Below, piece by piece: positions 52,021 to 63,645 of a stretch of 64,000 nucleotides of DNA (the stretch's first letter is position 1; every line of letters starts with the position of its first letter). The notes under the pieces were generated by a model. The model saw only the letters and a list, made by a program, of their open reading frames with translations, did not search any database and was not told the DNA's origin. The position numbers and the translations under genes were made by a program. This DNA comes from Rhodamnia argentea. Lineage: Eukaryota; Streptophyta; Magnoliopsida; Myrtales; Myrtaceae. Location of the stretch: positions 1,426,001-1,490,000 of the forward strand of contig NC_063154.1 in NCBI RefSeq assembly GCF_020921035.1. The letters are read 5' to 3'.

Positions 52021-54783
52021 AGTGTTTGAGGCGACTGGACTCATCCAAACCCTAGGAGATTGCACGGGCCGGCGTTACCTTTGCAAATCAAACTCGAAAA
52101 CTACAATCTCAATAGAACAAAATCCACACACGCACGCACGCACTCACTAGAAAAAGGGAGATCTGTCTGCGGATCTGACCAGCCAAAAACCCTAATCGAG
52201 CCGAGCTGCCACTGCCAGCCGAATCAATCCACCAAATGCGAAGCAAATAGAAGATTTCACGAAGAAGCTCAATCGTCTTATCTGCGTTTCCCTCACTCCG
52301 AAACGAGTAATCTCCTCTCCTTTTTTTCCTTTTTCAGCTGACTCCCTTTAGCGGAAACTTAAAGGAAAAAAGAAGAAAAAAACCCCTCTTTTGCGTCCTT
52401 ATGCGCGGGAAAAAAGAAACAGCAGGCAATGCATGCATGCATGGCCATACATGGGTGTCATGCCCACATACATGGGCCAGCCAATGGGGCGGGGACGCGT
52501 CGTCACGGTTAGGTTGTTTTACCGCCAAAATCCTCGGCGTTACTGGATTCGCTTCGGAGGGGGAATCTGCCGTTACGGTAGCTAGACGGCGTCGCCCCAT
52601 CCGTGACGGCGGGCTGTCAAAGAGGGTCCTCGCCTGGATGTGGGGCCCGGAATAGCGGGGTTATCCGGGCCGTGGGCGTGTGGCCCGTTTTAGGCTTTTA
52701 GCTAGGTTTCCGCCTCTTCTAAACTCGCTTCAGGATTTGACCAAATAAAAAAAAATAACTCGCTCGAGAGCAGAAAAATATTTGCAAGAGTTATTTTGAA
52801 TTAATTTATCCAAATCAATGTGGTAAAAATATCTCGCGTGAGAATAAAATATTGAGCAAGAAATGTACCATTTTAACTTTCGTAGTTACCACAATTCTAT
52901 GTAAATCATGATTCGGATAGAAGAGAGAGGGAGTATGTCGTTAGGACTTCAGAGTGGTCTTTTAGGCTAGATCCGGACCTGGCCCGTTTAGTCCCAAGCT
53001 CTTGGTTTTATTATCAGAGTGGACACAATAGCCTGGATCTAGCCCAAAACCTTACCGCTCGGTTCGGCGCATGAATAATCACACTCCTCGATAGAAAGTT
53101 GGTTGATTAGGATATATAATTTGTATTCCTCCAAGGGCGGAATGCAATAGGGTCTTCAAGCCTCCCGCTTAATTCTCAAAATTCATGGACAGTTTGGTAG
53201 GATTCTTCACATAACTATGTGGTATGACTAGGACATTGGGCTATCGAGAGATCTAAAATCTTGTGTCCAAGTTACTCGCAGCATGGTAAGATTCGGGATA
53301 TCGCACGAGGAACCTCCTTCTGATCGGGGTTAATCGGTTCCAGTCCCAAGCGTTTCAAATATTGGACGAGTCACATTATTTTTTTTTTTTGGTGATCCGT
53401 CGTTAAACTTTTCTCGTTAATGACATATTCACCGGACCACCGCTCATTGATTGCATCGTCTTGTCGCTAAACCTAGAAGTCATACTAATCATCATAAGCA
53501 TCTTAGATTTAGGTTTACATTTAGAATTTTTTTAACAAAATTATATTATTCGATCCGGTCTCCCTTGGAACCGAGGACCGATGGACCGTAACAAGTTCAA
53601 ATTTTATAAAACCAGGAACCGAGACCAAACAAGCAAGTCAAGTCCCATTTGATCCGGGCGGTTCTCGATTTGGTCAGTCCATAATGCTCAGTCCCACTTC
53701 TGGTCCTAAGGCGCAAAAGCCAAAGCTCAATGTTTGGAGTGTGATATTGCCAATGATGGTCATACAAACACCTCGAGTTTGATTGGTCAGCAATAGGGTG
53801 GTTGTGTTTCGAGTAAATTCCACAGTTCTTTTGACTATGCAATGTACTCTGGGAAGCTTGGTAGGGGTGCAATTATGGCGACCCAAGTATAATTCCCAAC
53901 CAAGAGCGCAAGTAGACAAGACAAGAGCGAGGCCTTGACCTAACATCACTTTGAATCGTATTAGTGGACTCCTGTCCAGAATCGGATTCAAACGAGTAAA
54001 AAGTTTTTGGCAGTACAAGCTACCTTTTACAATTCTGAACAAGAATCTGTTAAGATGCTCAATGAAGTACGAGTACCCACAATTGGTTGAAACCCTTTGA
54101 CACAGTGCTGCTCCATATCAGGTACAATTTCCTGTTGACAAATAACACACAGATTCATTCCAAGAGTTTTGCTATCTGGTAGGATAGGAATCCACTCCAA
54201 TCAGGGTTTTGCAGTAAGAAATTTAGTGGCGAGGGACCTCGCAACCGGCGAGCAGCATATGCATTTAGAGCTCATTACATAGCATTCTAATGTAATATTA
54301 GCAAACCAATCAACAAAGTGTTCTAAGAAAATTACCAAAGCAAACCGATCTCTCAGGTCCTCAAGAAGCAAATCCAATGTAGCAGCATCTTTTTTAAGTC
54401 TAAGAGATGATTAGACCGGTAGATCTTTGCTATATCAACAATCGGAGACCTCAATGCGAACTTAACACCAAAGTGGCATGATGCCTGCGGAAAATATCAA
54501 GAGCATAGGCCAGAGAGTCTGGTAGGAGCACTCTATATCATCATCATATATTGGTGCAAAATAACTGCTCCAATAAGCCTAAACATAAGAATGAAAATCC
54601 ATAATCCTAACTGTTGGCAGGAGGGAAAAAGACATCCGTAACTACTACATTGAATACGCTTATAGAAGCTCAAGCTTTTGACCACATCCCATCAAGCTAA
54701 AACCCATATCTCTAGTGACATGATTTGAGGGGTCTCTGCCTGTGTCATGAGTAATTGATCTGGAATTTTTCTCCCAAAGTTCC
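52021..54783. other. Spacer between RBR and CFAP20
   Basis: The first 700 bases are the RBR leader and promoter, with AAACCCTA-like strings near 52046 and 52188 and E2F-like sites. 52740-53900 looks like diverged repeat DNA (phrases such as GGAACCGAGGACCGATGGACC near 53570) but no termini were resolved. 53900-54783 is the CFAP20 3' flank. No gene was seen. Confidence 0.4.
52405..52412 (+). promoter_or_regulatory. E2F-type site upstream of RBR
   Basis: GCGGGAAA, the complement of the consensus TTTCCCGC, 385 bases upstream of the RBR start codon. A weaker match, CCGCCAAA, lies at 52522-52529. RBR genes are known E2F targets, which would make a feedback loop. Confidence 0.5.
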
Positions 54784-56560
54784 TCAACTTTTCTGCAACA
54801 GGAAAGAGTACTAAGAATTAACCAATGAGATAACAGGGAAATAGAAGGCATTCAAGTGTCAGGTATGTTAGACCAAGGCGATCTCACCTGCATGGGAAGA
54901 TAGAGTTTAAATTCCGGTGGAAGTTCCTCTTCAGAGTAAAGGCGGTCCGAGAAATAGATTCTTCTTATACGGCAGTTTGCATGTACCTGCACTCTCAATG
55001 TCTCAACATAGTTGGTTCCGTATGCTCTTCTGGTGAGATCAGCAAGATTCAACTGGATCTGATTCCATCCTTCATCCATCTTCAATGGCATGGTACAAAT
55101 ATATGGCTTTACTCGAGTCACAGCCTGCAATTCAAGAACAAAAGGTCACATGCAGCGCCGATCCTCTAGCGCACATAACTGATACAAAACTCAATGGAGG
55201 AGAGCAGGTTATTGCATACAATGCCAATTCTTCAAGTGCATATAACTATCAGCTCAATGCAGGAAAGAGGGTTACTGAATGACGAGCAACAAATTATCAG
55301 GTAGGGTTTTAATTAATGAGTACATACTGCGAGTATCAATGACTGCATCTGAAAGATAAGTACATCAACATCAATAGAAGGATACAATCAGAAACCAAAG
55401 GTACAGTGCACCTAGAATACCATCAAGGTGAAAAAAAATCTGCATCTATTTTAATACATGACTAGCGTCAGGTTTCTTCACAATTTCCAATTAGCGTGGG
55501 GACAATGGGCTTCAGGCCACAACAGCTCAGTCAGCCACTTCTTGTTCAGCTGATTCAGTAGATAAATGAATATCAAATCAACTTCCCCGATCTCAACTGA
55601 TAATATATCGACAAAATCCCTCAGTTTCAGAAATCAAAAGGCATCAAGCCAACCATGGGTTCTAGAGCTCATATGATACACGATCCTGAACAGGAGGCTC
55701 AAAACTACTGACAACTTAGAGATCCCTCACCACATGTGCATAACAACACAACCTAAGGTTTTAGGATACATGATTATGTTTTTGCAAGACCCTTTTCCTC
55801 GAGTATTGTGATTAGAACTATTGTGGAACCAATTCAAACAGCAGAACCATTAATTTTTAGATTCCAGATATGGCATCTCTCTCAAAACCAAAGGACTGCT
55901 ATGACCCTATCGCCTGATGTGCCTAACTATTCCACTTATAGGGCCACTAAAATCAATCAACAACTTGTGCAAACCAAAGTATCAGCATAGCAATATGGGC
56001 AAACTTACACACTTGAAAATTAGAAGCACGGAAGCGCCGCCTGACGTTCTTGTCGTCCAGCACTTGAATCTCAAAGGTAAAGTACTTCTTCAGATTCTTC
56101 ACAATCACCACCAAGAATGGCAGTTTAATACCAAGTGTTGCAGCTGGATCTGGAGGGCATGTGATGTACGCGGATTGAATATTCGAGCCGACAATCTCAA
56201 GGACATTTGACTGAATGTCTTCATCTTGTAGTCGTTTTACATGACCATTAACAACTGCAAAAATTGGCATAATAGAATCATCCATGATCTACCCAAGAAA
56301 GGACATGCCAAGACACAAACTGAACATACAAGCAGCATCAGAACACTATCCGCTTAGCAAAGCAGAAACCACTTTACCTTCTTTGTCCCAAATCTGTAAG
56401 GGCTTGCTCCTGCAGAAACCAAAGATTGGGAACAGCTTAAGTACAGGAGCAAGAAAAAATGCAACGAAAGACTGAGAAATCAAGACGCCAAAGCCGAAAA
56501 AAAGTACCCGAGGCTGTATAATATGGATAAGAACCCGGATTGGAAAGTGTTCTTGAACAT
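54784..56560 (-). CDS. CFAP20 / BUG22 family protein
   Basis: Five exons (minus): 56560-56508, 56409-56378, 56254-56013, 55124-54888, 54792-54784, encoding 190 residues. The start [56 protein letters not shown] and [20 protein letters not shown] are almost identical to animal and green-algal CFAP20. The last exon adds only Lys-Ser and the stop. Known role: in ciliated organisms a microtubule inner protein of axonemes and basal bodies; flowering plants have no cilia but keep the gene, with a non-ciliary role that is not settled. It shares a divergent promoter region with the PPR gene. The gene looks intact. Confidence 0.96.
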
Positions 56561-57225
56561 TTCGCGGTGAGAATTGCAAGAACCTGTCAACACATTGGAC
56601 AAACACGACACAATCAGAATCCGAAAGACAAGTTCCCGAGGTTAGGGCAAGAAATTCAAGCTGGCGTCGTCTTCTGATCTCAACGACGCATGAAGCGAAG
56701 AATCGACGGACTTCTCACGAGAAAACTGTTTCGTCAAAGAAAATTGCAAGCTTTGTCGTGGGATTTGCCAGTACAGATCGCTATCAAATCGGAATATCCA
56801 GTTGAACGGTAGCTGATTTGGGCGAGATTGCCTCGCTACGAGCACCGACTACGGAACCGGAACACAAAAGCTTAATCGCAGTTGAGCTTCGTATACCACA
56901 CGTACCTGTTTCTTCTTCCTCTGCCCAGAAATCTCACGAACTCGCAGGCGGAAGTAACCTGTGAAGCTCGCGAGCTCTATTGGGCTAGGTTCAATGGAAG
57001 TTCAGCCCAAATTGACTGGAAAAATGCTCGTGTGGACCTGTCCAATGGAGGAATTCTCAGGCCCAGAAATCAGCACGGCCCAAGACTCTTCTTCTTCTTC
57101 TTCCTCTGCACTTGGTTTTTCCATCTGTTCCGACCTCCTTCAGGAATTCTATATGAATACTCCGCCCTCAACAGCACAGTGACCTTCATTCCGTGCGTCA
57201 ACCAAACTACTATATACTTCATGCA
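56561..57225. promoter_or_regulatory. Bidirectional promoter of CFAP20 and the PPR gene
   Basis: 665 bases separate the two start codons. Four site II motifs (TGGGCY or complement) cluster at 56981-56986, 57004-57009, 57060-57065 and 57077-57082. Such clusters are recognised by TCP factors and are common in promoters of mitochondrial and ribosomal protein genes. No TATA box was seen. Confidence 0.6.
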
Positions 57226-59397
57226 ATGACCACATCACTTTCTACTTCTCCGTTCAGACTCAACCATCAATCTGAGCTCGGGCGCGTTTGTTGGAGGCTC
57301 TTCTCGTCGGCGCCGCCAATTGCTCCTCAAAACGACATAGAACCTCAATTGAGATCACTCTGCGAGAGTCCCAATGCCCGATTTGCGGAGGCCGCCTCGC
57401 TCCTCCACCACGCAATCGATTCAGGTTCGCCTCCTTCCAGCTCGACCTGCAGCTACCTCGTCGATGCCCTGGTAAAGTCCAAGAACTACGATTTAGTGTT
57501 GGCGGTGTACGCGAAGATGGCGAATTTTAATATTTCTCCATATTTTAAGACGCTGAGAGGTGTGGTAGAGTCTTTTGTAGATGCAGGTAGGTTGGGGCTT
57601 GCGTGCGGGGTGGTGGGGTTGGTTCTGAAGCGTGGGTATAACATGAATGTGTTTGTTATGAATGTTATATTGAATGGACTGTGTAAAAAAGGCGAGGTCC
57701 AGGACGCAGTGGAGTTGTTTCGCAGAATGGAAAGGAATGGTGTGAAGCTGGATGCTTACAGTTATAATACACTTGTGAATGGACTGTGCAAGGCCAAGAA
57801 AGTTGAAGAAGCTCGGTTTTTGTTGGTTGAGATGAAGAGGTTGAACTGTTGCCCGAATGCGGTGACGTACGCCACTCTGATGGATGGTCTTTGCAAGGAA
57901 GGTAGACCGGAAGAGGCATTGAAGATAATGGTGGATATGAGGGAGAATGGCCTGGATGCAGATGTTTTTGTATATGGAGCTCTTATGAATGGATTCATTC
58001 AAGTGGGGAAGTTTGATCGAGGAAGTGAACTTTTCTACGAGATGTTGGAAAAAGGGATTTCTCCAAATGTCGTCACTTTCGGTTGTTTAGTGCACGGTCT
58101 TTCTAAGATGGGTAAGTGGGAAGAAGCCATAAATGTATTAGATGCTATGGCAGAACGTGGGAATTTTCCTGATGTTTTTGTTTATACCAGTTTGATTGAT
58201 GGCCTTTTCAAAGAAGGGAAAGTGAAAAAGGCTTTGGAGATGTTTGATTTAATGGTGAAAAAAGGTCAACAACCTAGTTCCGTTACATATAATGTCGTAA
58301 TTTATGGAATGTGCAAGGAAGGTCTGATTAGAGAGGCTTTTGAAGTTTTTGAAACTATGAGAATGAAAGGTGAAAAGCCCGATGTGCATACCTATAATTC
58401 GCTGCTGATGGGACTTTGCAATAAGGGCAGGGTTGATGAGGCATTGCATCTTTTCAATCTTATGGTGAAAGACAAGGACTATGCCAAGCCGGATATCATG
58501 ACATTCAACATGTTAATGCACGGACTTTGCAAAGAAAGACGTGTAGCTGAGGCCGAGAACATTTATAAGAAGATGGTTGCAAGGGGGGGTTTTGGTAATA
58601 TAATTACTCTTAACACTTTGCTCGGTGGGTATCTAAGTAAAGGAAATATAAAGCAGGCTATGGAAGTCTGGAAAAGAATCATTGAGTTGGGACTTGTGCC
58701 AAATCCAAGCACTTATAGCATCATGATAAATGCATTTTGCAAAGGAGGCATGGTGAGCATGGCAAAGGGGCTATTCAACAAAATGAGAGCTGGCAAGCCT
58801 GGTCCTACCTTGTCTGACTGTAATACCTTGCTGGGTCTTCTGTGCAAAGAGGATCAGTTGGAGCAAGCGAGGGCTTTATTTAAAGAAATAATAGAAAATG
58901 GTGAACCAGATCTGGTCACATTCAATACTATGATCAATGGAACCTTCAAAGCAAGAGACTTTCAAGCTGCCAAAGATTTACTCAAAGAAATGCTTAACCT
59001 GGGCTTGGCTCCTGATATCTTCACCTTTTCTACGCTGATAAACAGGTTGTCAAAAGCTGGACTGTTGGATGAAGCGAAAGATATCTATGATAGGATGATC
59101 TCTGTAGGCTATGCACCTGATTGTGTTGTGTATGATTCCTTGTTGAAAGGCTTTAGTTCAAATGGTGACGCCAAAGGAGTCATAAGTTTGCTGCATCAGA
59201 TGTCTGATCGGGATGTTGTTCTTGACAAAAAAATTATAGCTACCATTGTTTCTTGCCTATGTCAGAATTCCGGTGATCTTGACATCCTTGATCTACCAGA
59301 TTTTTCCGAATCAAAATCAAGTGCGGGCATGACATGCACAGAACTTTTGTCCAAATTTGGCAAGTCTCACCCTGATCTTCAAATAAGCATTGTATAA
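57226..59397 (+). CDS. P-class pentatricopeptide repeat protein, probably mitochondrial
   Basis: A single exon of 723 codons plus stop. The first ATG (57226) opens a Ser/Arg-rich, acid-poor N-terminus with CWRLFSSAPPI, which looks like a mitochondrial presequence with an Arg-X-Phe/Ser cleavage context. About 17 P-type repeats of 35 residues follow, from about residue 73 to 660 (typical units begin YSYNTLVNGLCK, VTYATLMDGLCKEG, HTYNSLLMGLCNKG). There is no E, DYW or SMR domain. Known family role: sequence-specific RNA binding in organelles, guiding processing, stability or translation. The closest protein I can recall is Arabidopsis At4g28010 (RPF5-type), but orthology is not shown. The long minus-strand open frame inside it (57493-58002) is a shadow of the repeats. 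It shares its upstream region with CFAP20. The gene looks intact. Confidence 0.93.
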   Translation: MTTSLSTSPFRLNHQSELGRVCWRLFSSAPPIAPQNDIEPQLRSLCESPNARFAEAASLLHHAIDSGSPPSSSTCSYLVDALVKSKNYDLVLAVYAKMANFNISPYFKTLRGVVESFVDAGRLGLACGVVGLVLKRGYNMNVFVMNVILNGLCKKGEVQDAVELFRRMERNGVKLDAYSYNTLVNGLCKAKKVEEARFLLVEMKRLNCCPNAVTYATLMDGLCKEGRPEEALKIMVDMRENGLDADVFVYGALMNGFIQVGKFDRGSELFYEMLEKGISPNVVTFGCLVHGLSKMGKWEEAINVLDAMAERGNFPDVFVYTSLIDGLFKEGKVKKALEMFDLMVKKGQQPSSVTYNVVIYGMCKEGLIREAFEVFETMRMKGEKPDVHTYNSLLMGLCNKGRVDEALHLFNLMVKDKDYAKPDIMTFNMLMHGLCKERRVAEAENIYKKMVARGGFGNIITLNTLLGGYLSKGNIKQAMEVWKRIIELGLVPNPSTYSIMINAFCKGGMVSMAKGLFNKMRAGKPGPTLSDCNTLLGLLCKEDQLEQARALFKEIIENGEPDLVTFNTMINGTFKARDFQAAKDLLKEMLNLGLAPDIFTFSTLINRLSKAGLLDEAKDIYDRMISVGYAPDCVVYDSLLKGFSSNGDAKGVISLLHQMSDRDVVLDKKIIATIVSCLCQNSGDLDILDLPDFSESKSSAGMTCTELLSKFGKSHPDLQISIV

Positions 59398-61781
59398 CTC
59401 TTTGGCTCACTCATTCTGTAAGTCGCTCCCATATTCTCTCCTACGTAATTTTTTTTTTAAAGGTTCTTATAAGCTTTTTTATGCATTATAGTAATTAAGA
59501 GGAATGCCTCTTTCGTCTCTCACCTCTTTTGTAAGGATAAAGAATTTCTTAATCTGAATTTGAAGACACTCATCAAATTAACTGAAATTTTATTGGAGAT
59601 CAATGATTTGAATTTAGTTCCGCATCATGTTTGTCAGTTATCAAAATCCATTACATCTCCTGCATGTCTGTCATAAGCTTTTTTCAATACAATGCAAAGT
59701 CTTTTTATTTTCTTTTCTACCAGAGCAGTTTTATTTTTTCAATAGTTGAGAAAGAAAAGGCAATGGCACATGGCCTGCATGTCTGCCATTGTGGGCACAC
59801 GAGCACCTTCCATACATCTCTATGAGCTGATAACATGTTTTATACTTGGCCAGGAGAATCTTTGTTGTTCATGAAGAGGAAGCCTAAAGCACATATGGGT
59901 TGATCAATCTTGATATGATGGAGTTCATGAAGAGGAGGCCTAAAGCACATATGGGTTGATCAATATTGATATGATGGAGCAGGTTTGAAAAAGGTTCTCA
60001 GGTGAGGTTCTGGTTGGGATATTTAGATCAAGGTCATGTGGGTTTTTAGGACATTCTTCACTCTCCCATGATCATAGGAATTGGTGCTATAGAAAAATAT
60101 ATAAATAACTATAGTAAAGAAAATGAATTGTTGCTTGCCTTTTCGTTCATTCACCTTTGCCACAAGTTAATAGGAGTTAATGCCATCAGTTAGTGTGAAG
60201 AACATATCTACTATGGTTGGCCCAGGCTGGTGTCTCTTTTTCACCTCATTGAATCATTGTTATGTCGAAATATTGTCTGCTTTTAAAAGATAAAATAGAT
60301 TCCCACTGACAATTATGGAATTCTTATTCCAAGAGAGTTTAGTAAGATTGTGCACATTCATATTGCATTGTGAGGATCTTAATGACATGTGTTGTATGCT
60401 TCTGGCTTTCTTCTAACTATTGGTGGGCAATTTCTTCTGCAGAACTGTTTTGAGAATAGCTTTCATCTTGCTGCATCCGCTGCTAAATTCTTCTGGAAAG
60501 GGATTCTAATTGGCCATAGTATCCCTGCATATTGAAGAGGTCCCAGTCTTTGGTCGTATTCTCAGTGGGGGCTGTACGGGACAGTTGAAACGCTTGTCCG
60601 GATTTCTTGGATAAGTGTCAGATTGTATAGTCATGAATCCCATACACACTTCAAGATTGGTCCTTTAGATTGTTCTTGATAAATGTCTTAATGTTAGTAC
60701 ACCCTCCAGAAAGTCCCAACTGGGATGGACTTCATCCTCATTTATGTACATGCCTATGTGCCAACGCACTAATTCATCGACTTAAGCTGGACGGGGCAGC
60801 ATGCTAGCTTTAGGGTTCTGGAAATCTGCGCCTTTCAGTTCTTTTAGCAGAACTTGAACAAGAGCATTGTGACAGGTATGTTGTGATTTTAGAATGTTGA
60901 TAATAGGAAGTTGTGCTTTGTTATGTGTTTTTATGGGATGTTACCTGTTGGATGTTTGGATAGTCCTATATCCCATAGATGTGCGGCAACAACAAACGTC
61001 CAAGTGTAGGTGCTGTGCTTTGATATCTTCTGTATACTCTCAAATTGACCTTGTTGAGATGGTTGGAGACTTAATTGATGCAGCTGGTAAAGCTGAAATC
61101 ATTTGGACATTGATTGGTGCACAAGCAGGTCCCAGAATGAAAAGATTTAGGAGGATCCGGCTGCGCTTCTGCTTCATCTTCCGTGTTTCATGGATAGAGT
61201 CACAGGCTTATTGTATAGAACGAAACTCCCGGATATCTTTGCGCTTCTCGTCGAGAATGTTGGGCCCACCAGAGAGTAGAGCTAGGCTGACACACCTCCT
61301 CATGTATGAATTTGTCTCTCTTGAACGGTCATCACTCATAATTGCTTTATGCTTCTTTCTTTGATGTAATATACCCAGAAGTACTCTTTTAAGATTCATT
61401 GCACTGGATGTTCACCTACCTATGCCAATCTCTCTCTTTCTCCTCATTGCGGATGCTTGTGCATCTGGTAATGCACTGAAGTATGCACTTTTATCATGGG
61501 CAGACAGAAAAGGGTGTTAAAACCTGTTATTTGTTTTTTTCATCTAGTAAGATTTAAGGAATCAAAGTGATAAAAGTGAATAAGTTCTCATAGGCAATAT
61601 TTTGGGTTCCCAAAAAGTGTCAGCAACTAAAGTCCTGGATACAAGTCAACGGTGAACAACAAACTGACATCCCCTCCATGAAACCAAGCAACGTGTCTTC
61701 CCAAGTTCAGACGTGCGTCCCACACTCTTCGCTCTTCATATACTCCATCCAGCCAACTCATACAAACCTCCAAGAGCCACA
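59398..61781. other. Spacer between the PPR gene and the MIZ1-like gene
   Basis: 3' flank of the PPR gene and promoter of the MIZ1-like gene. A 156-codon open frame at 60894-61364 has no recognised domain and a basic, Cys/Phe-rich composition unlike a conserved protein. Candidate splice sites around 60895 and 61007 suggest the area could be transcribed as untranslated sequence. Nothing firmer can be said. Confidence 0.4.
59868..59979 (+). repeat. Tandem duplication of 56 bases
   Basis: Two near-identical copies, 59868-59923 and 59924-59979, each beginning TTCATGAAGAGGA and ending GATATGATGGAG, with only a few differences. Recent local duplication in the 3' flank of the PPR gene. Confidence 0.9.
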
Positions 61782-62627
61782 ATGGCAATCGGAACCGCCC
61801 GCCCGTCTGCCCTGTCTCCTAATACAAGAAATCCCATTATCGAATCACCGCAACCACAATCCCCCGAACCATTATCTATGCCGTCGCCACCACCGACTCG
61901 CTCACCACGAATGGTCCCTGCTGCGCCTCGAATAGTCTCACCCTTTTCTGACCACATATCACCCATTAGATCACCTCCTATATCCCTTGAGCAACCATCA
62001 AACAAGAAAAGCCGCTCAAAATCTTCCAAGATCTTCCGCCGCTTGCGTTCGGTGTTCAAGTCATTTCCAATCATCAACCCCACGTGTAAAATCCCAGTTT
62101 CTCTTCACGGAAGCCGTGCACCTGAGGCACACGTCAATGGAGGGACACGCATGACTGGTACCCTTTTCGGGCACCGGAAGACGCGGATTAATCTTGCCAT
62201 CCAAGATAACCCAAGGAGCATTCCAATCCTCGTACTCGAGCTTGCAATACCAACAGGGAAGCTTCTTCAGGATATGGGAACGGGTCTCACGAGGATAGCA
62301 TTAGAGTGCGAAAAACAACCATCTGGTAAGACAAAGCTAATCCACGAGCCAATATGGACAATGTATTGCAACGGCCGGAAGGTAGGTTATGCTGTGAAGA
62401 GGGAGCCATCCGAAGATGATCTAAGCGTCATGCAGACATTGCATGCGGTTTCAATGGGAGCTGGGGTGCTTCCGACCGAGGTCTCGGATCCCCCAGATGG
62501 CGATCTGACCTACATGAGAGCACAATTTGAGCGAGTGGTCGGTTCTAAGGATTCTGAAACATTTTACATGATGAACCCGGATGGCAATAATGGACCAGAA
62601 CTTAGCATCTTCTTTGTCAGGATATAA
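61782..62627 (+). CDS. MIZU-KUSSEI1-like protein (DUF617)
   Basis: A single exon of 281 codons plus stop. The Pro/Ser-rich N-terminus (1-70) is followed by a basic stretch (74-95) and the MIZ1 domain (about 103-281): VNGGTRMTGTLFGHRKTRI, EPIWTMYCNGRKVGYAVKRE, MQTLHAVSMGAGVLP, VVGSKDSETFYMMNPDGNN and the C-terminus GPELSIFFVRI. Lack of introns and length are normal for the family. Known role: MIZ1 itself is needed for root hydrotropism and sits on the cytosolic face of the ER; paralogues are mostly uncharacterised. Because the N-terminus is variable, I cannot say which paralogue this is. The first ATG in frame was chosen. The gene looks intact. Confidence 0.95.
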   Translation: MAIGTARPSALSPNTRNPIIESPQPQSPEPLSMPSPPPTRSPRMVPAAPRIVSPFSDHISPIRSPPISLEQPSNKKSRSKSSKIFRRLRSVFKSFPIINPTCKIPVSLHGSRAPEAHVNGGTRMTGTLFGHRKTRINLAIQDNPRSIPILVLELAIPTGKLLQDMGTGLTRIALECEKQPSGKTKLIHEPIWTMYCNGRKVGYAVKREPSEDDLSVMQTLHAVSMGAGVLPTEVSDPPDGDLTYMRAQFERVVGSKDSETFYMMNPDGNNGPELSIFFVRI

Positions 62628-63548
62628 GTACTCGCCAGAGACTATGGACCTTGAAATAGATGGAAAGTCTTCTTCTTCTTCTTTTTTTTGTCAGTTTGGT
62701 GTAAGTCGTGATAGATACATGGCCAACATTAATTGTATAGAGCAAAGGGGAGGCAGAAGTAACTGCAAAGCATCGTGTAGTTTTTTACTGTTCTATCATT
62801 TCCAGTCCGATACGTCTGCTTGTGAAATTTATATAAGATTTGAGCCAGTCTCTACGTTCCGAAGCCTGACTAGCCATTTTGATGAAACTAAAAATTTATC
62901 AACAAACATACATTACTCGACTAGTAGGTTGCTCAATCATTGTTAATTGCCTCCCATTTATTTTCAATTCTCTGTATAATTATCGGATAAGAACTAACTC
63001 GTTTACATGAGAGACGTGTCACTTATTGCTAGCAATGTAAAGCCAAACGAATAGTTAGTTTGGGTCATCTTCCAGAATTACAAGCGGCTGAGTATTCGAG
63101 TTATTCTATTCCAGAATCAGAAAGAGTAGTGATCCAGTGAACATCCCTTAGCCGTTTCTTTTCAGAAGGTGCTTGAACGAGCGGAAGAGCATCGCGGTGA
63201 AAAAGGACCTGCAATTGTTCCTCTTTTTCAAACATGAACAGGAGTCCAACCCCGCTAATGCTTAGGACTGAATGGCTAAGCCTCTCATCAATAGAAAGTG
63301 ATCCACACCATCTGGTAGATTACACGTACGATCTGCAGTATCTGCGTTTCATCGAAGAGCAATTAGCGGCAAAACACCAACTCATTCGATGTCAGTCGCA
63401 ACCATGTTTTGCGCATCTGACTATGTCACTATTAACGAAGTACCCAGTGCTCCGCTGGATTCACATATAGCTGAATTCAAGAACCCAAAGCAATTGGCAG
63501 AGGGAAAAGTTTGAACCAGTTCATACTTCGAGTGGTTTGAAAAGTAAT
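62628..63548. other. 3' flank of the MIZ1-like gene
   Basis: No gene recognised. Small open frames (62581-62946, 63234-63470) lack coding signs; the first overlaps the MIZ1-like 3' end in another frame. Probably the 3' untranslated regions of two facing genes. Confidence 0.4.
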
Positions 63549-63645
63549 TTACCAACAAAAGTCACCGGGTTGGATGGAAATACCATGCAAGCACGAGGGG
63601 AACTTTGTAAAGTCTGGATCAGTCTTGTGCCGGTATGCAATCCAT
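63549..63645 (-). CDS. Possible last exon of an unidentified minus-strand gene
   Basis: Read on the minus strand, an acceptor TTCATTTGCAG (ending at 63646) is followed by an open frame of 32 codons from TGG to TAA (63551-63549): WIAYRHKTDPDFTKFPSC, then LHGISIQPGDFCW. It reads like real protein but I do not recognise the family. Any upstream exons would be beyond 64000, as 63646-64000 shows no further exon. Confidence 0.3.

Noticed and set aside
57193-57225. Upstream extension of the PPR frame
   Set aside because: It begins with GTG; the first ATG at 57226 gives a good mitochondrial presequence.
57493-58002. 169-codon open frame on the minus strand
   Set aside because: It lies wholly inside the PPR gene; repeat-rich codon patterns create long antisense frames. 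No independent domain.
60894-61364. 156-codon plus-strand frame after the PPR gene
   Set aside because: Basic and Cys/Phe-rich, with no recognisable motif and no conserved start context. Kept only as a note.
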